From: JBLHKE01 sp047619485
GTDB lineage: Bacteria > Verrucomicrobiota > Verrucomicrobiia > Verrucomicrobiales > DEV007
Length of the DNA: 5,746 nt
Direction of reading: 5' to 3'
Assembly (NCBI GenBank): GCA_047619485.1
Contig: JBLHKE010000518.1
Span: forward strand, 1 to 5,746
Numbering within the stretch: position 1 is the stretch's first letter; each line of letters starts with the position of its first letter. The position numbers were made by a program, and so were the translations under genes. A model generated the notes under the pieces. The model had not been told where the DNA came from. It saw only the letters and a list, made by a program, of their open reading frames with translations, and ran no database searches. Below are positions 1-5,746 of this stretch, piece by piece.

Positions 1-955
1 GCGCTGCGCTGAAGCAATCGTCGTATTGCTTGCCGGCATACCACCCGATCGGCTTCGGCTCCGTGCCCTTGTCCCATGAATCAGGAGAGTCCTTGTAGCC
101 TGCGTAGATCTTTCCGCCGTATTCAAATTGCTTGCTACCCGGAGGGAGGAAATCCCACGATAACGATCGATTTCCCTGCGACGTCTTCAATAGTAGCACA
201 GGTTCCTCGTGGAGGTTGCCGACCGCATGGCCGAACCCCAATTCTGGTCCGATACTTCCCGATGCGACGCCCAGCCACCTGCTTCCCGTGGCAGTCACCA
301 CGCCTTTGTACCAAACGTCATCGCGCGACACCCACTGTCCCTTCTCATTGATCAAGTAAGGGTAATTCCCGTCCTTTTTGACGACCGTCCCCAGTGTCCC
401 CGGAATATCGGTGCGGACAATCCAACCCAAGCCGTTGGCATCCTGGGTGAGGTAAGTGATTTTGAACGCAACCTTCTTCCCCGCCTCTAACTTTATCTCG
501 GTGTGCAATGCCTCCTCGCCGACTTCCTGGCGGTAAACTTCCTTGCCATCGACTTCCATGAAGTTGTTGGTCGAGCCGCCAAAACCCGGCCGGAGCTCGT
601 AGACACCTGTCGCCTTCGGCTCAATGAACCCCCGCGTTACTTGGGTTCCACCACCCGGGTAGGGGGTGGGCTTGGTTCCGCCAAAGCTGTTGAGCTTCAG
701 TGTCTTGATCGGCTTCATCGCATCGTAGTCAGCCTTCCGGTCGTAGGTGCCCTCGTAGACTGAGACCACCGGCTCGAGGAACTCCGATCCCCAGCGACTG
801 CTCCCACCGGTCACCTTCCCAGCCCCGACCATGTTGGACTGGCCGGAGAGGATGTAAACTTTGATCGGCTTGCTCTCGGCGCTCGAGCTAGCGCTCATCC
901 CGATGAATATGGTCGCTAAGAGGCAGGATAATTTAATTGCTGGATTGTTTCTCAT
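1..955 (-). CDS. Exported SASA-family (sialate O-acetylesterase-like) carbohydrate esterase, 3' end missing
   Basis: Frame opens at ATG 955-953 and stays open to the window edge, giving 318 residues without a stop; the C-terminus lies outside. Residues 1-26 look like a Sec signal peptide: RNN..K, a hydrophobic stretch (LSCLLATIFIGM), then SASSSA with likely cleavage after Ala26. GQSNM at 38-42 is the SGNH/SASA block I, with Ser40 the expected nucleophile. Later family blocks are visible: DDVW (212-215), GPELGFGHAVGN (236-247), LLLKT (254-258) and SLSWDFLPPGS (264-274). The second catalytic block with the His lies off the window. About 135 residues (roughly 62-196) between block I and DDVW form a Gly/Thr-rich, beta-type segment with TGVYELRPGF and VDGKEVY, resembling a PA14 or carbohydrate-binding insert. 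The family removes O-acetyl groups from sugars; the substrate here is unknown. It starts 24 bp after the DUF1552 stop with no clear Shine-Dalgarno, so it is probably cotranscribed. A xylan or other glycan acetylesterase is equally possible. Confidence 0.85.
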   Translation of the reverse strand, partial: MRNNPAIKLSCLLATIFIGMSASSSAESKPIKVYILSGQSNMVGAGKVTGGSSRWGSEFLEPVVSVYEGTYDRKADYDAMKPIKTLKLNSFGGTKPTPYPGGGTQVTRGFIEPKATGVYELRPGFGGSTNNFMEVDGKEVYRQEVGEEALHTEIKLEAGKKVAFKITYLTQDANGLGWIVRTDIPGTLGTVVKKDGNYPYLINEKGQWVSRDDVWYKGVVTATGSRWLGVASGSIGPELGFGHAVGNLHEEPVLLLKTSQGNRSLSWDFLPPGSKQFEYGGKIYAGYKDSPDSWDKGTEPKPIGWYAGKQYDDCFSAA

Positions 956-979
956 TGGTCGTTTGTTTAGGGCTTCAGG

Positions 980-2359
980 CTAGGCCATGAATTGATCGAT
1001 CGCACCCCTCTGCTCCATCTTCTTACGGGTCAACACCAGATCAAGATCGCCATAATGCTCGATCGGGTTGCCGTAGGCATTGAGCAGCGTGGTGTACCAA
1101 TTTCCCAGAGTTTTGTGCCCCTCCGTGGCATGGAATGGCAGGCGGATAAAACGGCCGGCGATATCCAGCTTCGACTGGTTGCCCGACATGACCACCATCG
1201 GCGCTTCGGTGTCGGGTCCGTGGTGGCCGGCACCGGTTTCTGGCATGTAGATGATCGTGGTGTTGTCGAACATCGTGCCGTTGCCCTCGGGGACGGATTT
1301 CAGCTTGGTGACCATCTTCGCAACCTGAGCCATGTGACTGGCCTTGACGAGATCCCTGAGCTCCATGTCCATGCTGTGTCCCAGACGGTGGAGGTCGACG
1401 CGCCCCTGGTTGCCTGGAAGCGTGGTGATCGGAGTCCCCAGATCGTCGATGGTGTAGGTGACGACGTTCGTCAGACCAGAGATCAGCGCCGCGAGCATGA
1501 CATCGGTGAACGCCCCCTGCTTTTCAACCAGGCTAGCATCGGGCCCGCCATTGGCATGGATCGGATCGAGCTGCGGGAGGTTCTTTGAGATGACTTCTGA
1601 AAGCGAAGCCACCTTCTTATTCCGCTCCCGGATCGATCCGATCGATTCCACATGGTTGCTCATCTTTTTCCGCTCTTCGCCACCAAGCCCCTGGAGCTTT
1701 TTACCCTCCTGATCCTGCAGGTAGTCCAGCAGGGTGTTCTCGGAGTCGGCAGCGGTCGGATTCGCTACGGATTTAAAAAGTTCATCGTAGGCAGTCTGGG
1801 GATCCGCGTAGCAATAATTTCTCTGGTGCCGCGCTGGTGCGGAGAAGCCAGAAACAATGCCTGATCTGAAGGCGACGGTGCCAGATCCCGAGGCGAGAGA
1901 AAGTTCGACGTGACCGAAGGGGGAGGGGAACAGCTTGGCCAATTCAAAATCGACGGTGGCGCGTTTGATGCCGCTGATCACGTTTCGACCGGCTCTGTAT
2001 GCCCCCATGCAACCGGAGAAGGAATAGTGTCCGCCACCGCTCATCGTCATGGAGATACCATTCAGGATGGTCAGGTTCTCCTTGTGATCCTCCAGCGCTC
2101 TCAACCAAACGGGGAGCTCGTGCCGATCGAGGTCAGCCTCAAACGCCAGTTTCTCCTGTTCCTTGTTTTTCTCTTCATCCGAAAACGTAGGCAGCTCACA
2201 CAGCTTGGGAACGTTGCCGTTCGATTTCCTGATGAAGATGAACCGGTGGGGATGCTCGCTCTGAGCCGTGGCGGCGAAGAGGTGATTGAACGAGGGCGAG
2301 ATCGCCAGACCCCCGGCACCAAGGGCAGTGTGTTTTAGAAAGTTTCTTCTGCTTTTCAT
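980..2359 (-). CDS. DUF1552 family protein with twin-arginine signal
   Basis: 459 residues from ATG 2359-2357 to TAG 982-980. The leader SRRNFLK (residues 3-9), followed by a Gly/Ala-rich stretch (TALGAGGLAI), is a classic Tat signal, implying a folded or cofactor-bearing exported protein. The body matches DUF1552: HRFIFIRKSNGN near 38-49, LTILNGIS near 96-103, a GGGHYSFSGCMGAYR segment near 108-122, FELAKLFPSP, QRNYCYADP, GLTNVVTYTIDDLG near 295-308, and GNGTMFDNTTIIYMPETGAGHH ending at about 380. The HXXSHH signature that names the Pfam family is replaced by HRLGHS at 324-329. I know of no established activity for DUF1552; partnership with a DUF1592 cytochrome is the usual context and is present here. 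The start at 2359 puts the Tat motif at the N-terminus; an in-frame ATG at 2419 would add 20 residues encoded by the intergenic repeat and is less likely. No strong ribosome binding site precedes 2359. A sulfatase or phosphatase-like fold has been suspected for similar proteins, but nothing visible proves it. Confidence 0.85.
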   Translation of the reverse strand: MKSRRNFLKHTALGAGGLAISPSFNHLFAATAQSEHPHRFIFIRKSNGNVPKLCELPTFSDEEKNKEQEKLAFEADLDRHELPVWLRALEDHKENLTILNGISMTMSGGGHYSFSGCMGAYRAGRNVISGIKRATVDFELAKLFPSPFGHVELSLASGSGTVAFRSGIVSGFSAPARHQRNYCYADPQTAYDELFKSVANPTAADSENTLLDYLQDQEGKKLQGLGGEERKKMSNHVESIGSIRERNKKVASLSEVISKNLPQLDPIHANGGPDASLVEKQGAFTDVMLAALISGLTNVVTYTIDDLGTPITTLPGNQGRVDLHRLGHSMDMELRDLVKASHMAQVAKMVTKLKSVPEGNGTMFDNTTIIYMPETGAGHHGPDTEAPMVVMSGNQSKLDIAGRFIRLPFHATEGHKTLGNWYTTLLNAYGNPIEHYGDLDLVLTRKKMEQRGAIDQFMA

Positions 2360-2372
2360 GTTCTGTTTCTGG

Positions 2373-2448
2373 GAACCACGAATGGATACGAATTTTTTAT
2401 CGGCAGCGCCGCCGTCCATTCGTGTGAATTCGTGTCCATTCGTGGTTC
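2373..2448. repeat. Intergenic palindrome made of 10-bp ATTCGTG units
   Basis: Two 22-bp arms, 2373-2394 and 2427-2448, are inverted copies with a single difference (T2387 opposite G2434) and a 32-bp loop. The right side contains three tandem 10-bp units, each starting ATTCGTG, at 2418-2427, 2428-2437 and 2438-2447. The left arm holds two inverted units at 2374-2383 and 2384-2393. The 10-mer TCCATTCGTG occurs at 2415-2424 and 2435-2444 and inverted at 2377-2386, so two alternative hairpins compete. The loop also contains a small CGGC/GCCG hairpin (2401-2414). The element begins 4 bp after the large cytochrome-like gene and ends 13 bp before the DUF1552 start. It could be a dispersed REP-like element, an mRNA stability or attenuation hairpin, or a binding site. 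I recall similar ATTCGTG repeats in environmental bacterial genomes, but cannot confirm copies from one window. Confidence 0.85.
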
Positions 2449-2452
2449 AAAT

Positions 2453-5400
2453 TTATTTTCGGTAGATGAATGAATCGGAGGTCAGCAACGACACGATCAC
2501 CGCATCAAAACTACCGTTGTTCTCCATGTAGGCCTGATCAGCATCGATCAGGGTTTTGGAATCGGAAAGGATTTCGTTGCGCCCCATGAAGTAGCGGAAT
2601 GCATGGCGGATGATGGACTGGCGCACCTTTGCTGATTTTGCGAGACGCTCCGCGAGGTCGATGGCATCGCTGACTTCGCCATCGAGCGCTTGATCACCCG
2701 TGCCGTCCAGAATCCCTTTGGCGTCGACTGGCAGCGTTTTGTAAATTGGCCGACCGTCGATATGTAGCCCCCGTTCTTTCGGGGCTGGTTTGATCAGGTT
2801 CTCCACATGCTCGATACGTTCCTGCATGCGGAAGCGGCCGAAATCATCGAACACTTCAAACGGCAGGCCGAGCGGGTCCATCTTCTGGTGGCACTTCCAG
2901 CAATACTGCTCGCCGGTTTTTATCTCGAGCCGCTGGCGCAGCGTCTTGTGATGGTTCTCCGGCACGACCGCATCAACGGTGATCGGCACATCGGCAATCG
3001 TGCCGGCGAGCAATTTCTCGCGCACCCACTTGCCGCGGCGCACCGGGTCGTTCTCCAGGTTCAGAGAGTGGGCGATCAGCCAGGCTGGATGCGTGAGCAT
3101 GCCCTTCCGGTTGGCTATCTTCGCTGGCTGGTCCGTGGGATAGTCCCATTTGGTGTAATCGATATTGAACAGCCTACCCACGTCCTCACCCCGCATCCGG
3201 GTGCCCGTCCGGGTTGCCGCCTCGCCCTTGTGCCAAAAGGCCATCGCGACTGCGTCATAAGGTGCGGCGGTCTTTTGGCCCTTGCCGAAACGGAGGGTGT
3301 AACTGGTCATCAGCGTCTTGAATGATCTGACCCAGCCAGCCTTACGTTTGCTGTTGAGAAAGTCGGGGAACACCGTGCCCATCATCTTCATCTCATTGAT
3401 GAAGTCCCAGTGCACGTAGAGCTGTTGTTCGGTGAAGTTCTGCCAGTCGTAGTCTTTGAAATACTCGTAGATCTTCCGTAGCCGATCTGACGATGCCTTC
3501 ATCGCTTCGTTGTTGCCCGAGTGAAACACGTAGAACTTCTCGGTGGTCAGCAGTTCTTCGAAAACGTGCTGGTCTTTCCGCAGGATATGATCGACCAGCA
3601 TGTCGGCCTCATCGACCAGTCGCCCTTTGACGTCGTCAAATTTGCTCCACGAGGCGTTGAACCGTGCATCGTCTTTAAAAATCGTCATGGCCTTGGTGTA
3701 GCCAAAGAACTCTCTGAAGAATCGTAGCTTGCGGATCGGGGTGTTGGTGATGCTGGCGTTGAATCCGGCTTTCTGAACCGCCTCGTCGATGACGTAATAC
3801 TGATCTCTCCGCTTGAGCATGCGGGTCACTTCACGCCGGTAGTCTTCGCGCGTGTTGAGCCTGCCCACTTTCACCGCAGCAACCAGCTGTTCATCGGGGC
3901 TGCTGTCGGTGAGTGCGTAGGCCAGCGCGTAGCTGGCATCGCGTGGCGACATCATGCGGCGGCCGTGTTCATCGGCTGACCCCTGCCCGAATTCTGATCG
4001 GTAGACCACCTCCGAGTTCAGGATCAGGGTCTCGATCAGTTTGGCGATGGCCACCTGGCTGCTCAGGGTCTGCATGTAGGTTCTGGTCAGCACGATGCTC
4101 TCGTTTGCCTCTTGTTCCGTTGGCGCGCGCTCATAGATCTTGGCAAACAGCTCGTCTACTAGTTCGCCAATCTGTTGTTCGTCTGCCTGCCCGGCTGCGA
4201 TCCGTTCGGCCTTGAACGACGCCTCCCAGTCGACCATGCACTTTTCGATAATCCGGTTGTAGCTGTCGCCCTGCATCCGATGTTCCAAGATTGATGCGGT
4301 GATCGTCTGCATCTCGCCATCGGAGAGCGACTTGTAATCCGGGAGTGCCATGTTCTGGTCTTTAACATCCTCGTAGATCAGCGCCATGTCCCAGCGCTTG
4401 TCCATGATGCTCATGAGCGTCACTCGCCCGCGCAGCCGCTTCTCATGGATGCCGAAGTTGAACCAATCGCGCTCGCACTTCTCAACGATCTGTTGGTAGG
4501 AGACTCCATCCTGCTTGTATTTCTGAATGCCGCGGTAGATGGCGCGGATGTCTTGCGCATCGTAGCGGGTTCGCAGGAGATCCATGTTGTCCTGTTTTGG
4601 TTTCGGGTTGCCCTTCGAATCCAAAGGCACTTGCACTTCGTCCACTTTGACCCGGACAAACCCGGGTAGAAGCGCCTCGTTTCTCTCTTTATAGGTAGCC
4701 TGCGCGACGTGCTCGATGTAGTCGGTCAAGAACCGCTCGCGGGAGGCGAGGATTGCCCGCTGTTGCAGCTCGATCTTCATGACGCGGTACATCGCCGGAT
4801 AGTGCGCCTTCATCGCTGGCTCCGACGACATGTGCGCTGCGATCTTCTTGGCGTTGGAGATCATCGTTAGCAGATGGCCGCTCGTCAGCGCGGTGGTGTC
4901 GTAGTAGCGCACCCCGATGTTCGACGGTAGCAGGAAGGGATTGGTGATGCTCTGCCGCAGGCTGCCGCCGCCAAACTTCGTGCCGATATTGACGCCGTTG
5001 TCTCCGATGACTTTGATCTTTTTGCCATCGATGGTTCTTTCGCTCGGATGATCGATCAGATGGTTGACCTTGGCATTGAAGATGAACTCGCTGATTAGCC
5101 ATCGGCGGTCGCCGGTATATCCAGGAAGACCTTTGTAATCGGCAGAGAACAGCATGTCGTGATCGACGTAGTTTCCAAATTCCGGTCTCTTGAGCGTTTC
5201 CTCCAACCTGGAAGCACTGTGTTGCTTGAGTTGGCTGGAAACCCATCCGATCATGGATGCCCGCTCCGCCTCGGTTGGCTGTGCCTTCTTTTTCTTCGGC
5301 GGCATCTCCCCGAAGAAGAGCTGCTCTTGGATTTTGTTGAGAAGATTGAGGCGAGCATCGAGCGAGAGCTCCCCGAGTTGATCCAATTTGATGTCGCCCT

Positions 5401-5530
5401 TCTGAGTCTCGCCGTCGTGGCAGGTGTAACAGTAGTTCTCGAGCAGCTGATCGACTTGTGGAGGAACCGCCAATGCACTTCCACCGACGATCCATGAAAT
5501 CGCTGTGCAGCGGAGTACAAATCGTTTCAT
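2453..5530 (-). CDS. Large di-haem-motif protein with DUF1595/DUF1592/DUF1588/DUF1585 architecture (planctomycete-type cytochrome c)
   Basis: 1025 residues from ATG 5530-5528 to TAA 2455-2453, longer than most relatives I know. Residues 1-21 form a Sec signal (MKRF, hydrophobic core, SALA with cleavage near Ala21). CYTCH at 34-38 is a c-type haem site, and Met76 in GEMPPKK is the likely axial ligand (PSCyt1-like). Residues 120-300 are a poorly characterised region where DUF1587 is not recognisable. An internal duplication occupies 331-366 and 410-445. A DUF1595-like stretch covers about 457-515 and DUF1592 about 505-670 (SPRDASYALAYAL, RFFREFF). DUF1588 covers about 807-905 with the second haem motif CWKCH (877-881) followed by MDPLG and FDDFGR. 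DUF1585 covers about 945-1025, ending SLLTSDSFIYRK. The protein should be an exported electron-transfer protein; its redox partner and substrate are unknown. An in-frame ATG at 5620 overlaps the upstream stop as ATGA and would add 30 residues. I prefer 5530 because the signal peptide then starts the protein, though its AGGA sits directly against the ATG. Confidence 0.88.
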   Translation of the reverse strand: MKRFVLRCTAISWIVGGSALAVPPQVDQLLENYCYTCHDGETQKGDIKLDQLGELSLDARLNLLNKIQEQLFFGEMPPKKKKAQPTEAERASMIGWVSSQLKQHSASRLEETLKRPEFGNYVDHDMLFSADYKGLPGYTGDRRWLISEFIFNAKVNHLIDHPSERTIDGKKIKVIGDNGVNIGTKFGGGSLRQSITNPFLLPSNIGVRYYDTTALTSGHLLTMISNAKKIAAHMSSEPAMKAHYPAMYRVMKIELQQRAILASRERFLTDYIEHVAQATYKERNEALLPGFVRVKVDEVQVPLDSKGNPKPKQDNMDLLRTRYDAQDIRAIYRGIQKYKQDGVSYQQIVEKCERDWFNFGIHEKRLRGRVTLMSIMDKRWDMALIYEDVKDQNMALPDYKSLSDGEMQTITASILEHRMQGDSYNRIIEKCMVDWEASFKAERIAAGQADEQQIGELVDELFAKIYERAPTEQEANESIVLTRTYMQTLSSQVAIAKLIETLILNSEVVYRSEFGQGSADEHGRRMMSPRDASYALAYALTDSSPDEQLVAAVKVGRLNTREDYRREVTRMLKRRDQYYVIDEAVQKAGFNASITNTPIRKLRFFREFFGYTKAMTIFKDDARFNASWSKFDDVKGRLVDEADMLVDHILRKDQHVFEELLTTEKFYVFHSGNNEAMKASSDRLRKIYEYFKDYDWQNFTEQQLYVHWDFINEMKMMGTVFPDFLNSKRKAGWVRSFKTLMTSYTLRFGKGQKTAAPYDAVAMAFWHKGEAATRTGTRMRGEDVGRLFNIDYTKWDYPTDQPAKIANRKGMLTHPAWLIAHSLNLENDPVRRGKWVREKLLAGTIADVPITVDAVVPENHHKTLRQRLEIKTGEQYCWKCHQKMDPLGLPFEVFDDFGRFRMQERIEHVENLIKPAPKERGLHIDGRPIYKTLPVDAKGILDGTGDQALDGEVSDAIDLAERLAKSAKVRQSIIRHAFRYFMGRNEILSDSKTLIDADQAYMENNGSFDAVIVSLLTSDSFIYRK

Positions 5531-5616
5531 TCCTAATCGGTTACTTGTCATATATGCTTGTGCTGATTGGCGAAGCCAGAAGGCCGCCCTTGCGGTAGAG
5601 ATTGGCAAAAGAAGTC

Positions 5617-5746
5617 TCATTCTTCATCACTTCGGAGATTCTGCACGAACCCGATGAGATCCGCGAGATCCTGGTGGCCCATCGCTGTTTCGAGGCCATC
5701 TGGCATGAGTGAGCGTCCGGTATTCTTCAGGGTTTTGATCTCCCTG
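5617..5746 (-). CDS. C-terminus of a putative haem-binding protein (Pirellula/Verrucomicrobium type), 5' part off window
   Basis: The minus strand is open from the window edge to TGA 5619-5617, giving the last 42 residues of a protein. They include RSLMPDGLE, then LADLIGFVQNL and the end RSDEE. The pattern LMP-(D/E)-GLE followed by DLADLIGF is the usual ending of the Pirellula/Verrucomicrobium haem-binding domain, a c-type cytochrome module often at the end of large exported dehydrogenase-like, HEAT-repeat or ThuA-type proteins. The Met of LMP is probably the distal haem ligand. The CxxCH motif and everything upstream lie outside the window, so the domain order and enzyme class cannot be read. 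The stop is 86 bp before the preferred start of the next gene, or overlaps the alternative start by 4 bp, so the two are probably cotranscribed. The call rests on a short tail and is a family-pattern judgement. Confidence 0.7.
   Translation of the reverse strand, partial: REIKTLKNTGRSLMPDGLETAMGHQDLADLIGFVQNLRSDEE

Noticed and set aside
76..763. Several plus-strand open frames of 75 to 93 codons
   Set aside because: All are antisense to the continuous SASA esterase frame, which has a signal peptide and catalytic motif.
992..1588. 198-codon open frame on the plus strand
   Set aside because: It is wholly antisense to the DUF1552 gene, has no recognisable motif or ribosome binding site, and reflects the codon bias of the opposite strand.
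2373..2459. Palindrome plus T-rich tail as an intrinsic terminator
   Set aside because: On the minus strand, where the genes are, the stem is followed by CCCAGAAAC with no T-run. The T-rich tail is on the plus-strand side, where no gene ends.
2807..3325. 172-codon open frame on the plus strand
   Set aside because: It is antisense to the DUF1588 part of the large gene, including the CWKCH site; low-complexity hydrophobic and His-rich content, no family match.
4689..5495. 268-codon open frame on the minus strand overlapping the large cytochrome-like gene
   Set aside because: It lies in another frame within the cytochrome-like gene, which has haem motifs and family domains. Its translation is Arg/Gln/Ser-rich with no recognisable domain, as expected of a shadow frame.
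5569..5588. Small GGCG-GCC/GGC-CGCC hairpin between the haem-binding gene and the large gene
   Set aside because: Seven pairs with a bulge and no following T-run; short GC hairpins like this arise easily by chance, and the region might be coding if the 5620 start is used.

Overview
The window looks like a piece of a Verrucomicrobiota or Planctomycetota chromosome. The basis is family content: a cytochrome-type protein with the DUF1595/DUF1592/DUF1588/DUF1585 architecture, a DUF1552 protein with a twin-arginine leader, the tail of a Pirellula/Verrucomicrobium-type haem-binding protein, and an exported SASA-type (sialate O-acetylesterase-like) esterase. These are characteristic of PVC bacteria. 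The N-terminal cytochrome segment, with its MPPKK sequence, leans towards Verrucomicrobiota, but that is an impression and not a proof.

All four genes lie on the minus strand, so the window reads from right to left. At the right edge (5617-5746) is the C-terminus of a putative haem-binding protein. Next is a very long di-haem-motif protein (2453-5530, possibly starting at 5620 in a 4-bp overlap with the upstream stop). A 93-bp intergenic gap follows, almost filled by a palindromic element built from 10-bp units (2373-2448). Then come the DUF1552 protein (980-2359) and, only 24 bp further on, an esterase (955 to beyond base 1) that runs off the left edge. No gene on the plus strand is credible, and there are no RNA genes, insertion sequences or CRISPR arrays.

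The arrangement reads as one transcription unit. Every product whose N-terminus is visible carries an export signal (two Sec-like, one Tat), so the set probably acts in the periplasm or at the cell surface. DUF1592-type cytochromes and DUF1552 proteins commonly occur side by side in PVC genomes, but I know of no established biochemical role for the pair. The linked esterase suggests, by inference only, a task in processing an acetylated glycan, coupled to c-type haem electron transfer.

The points most worth a second look are the phased palindromic repeat between the two central genes, an internal duplication in the large cytochrome-like protein, a departure from the HXXSHH signature in the DUF1552 protein, and a beta-rich domain placed inside the esterase.
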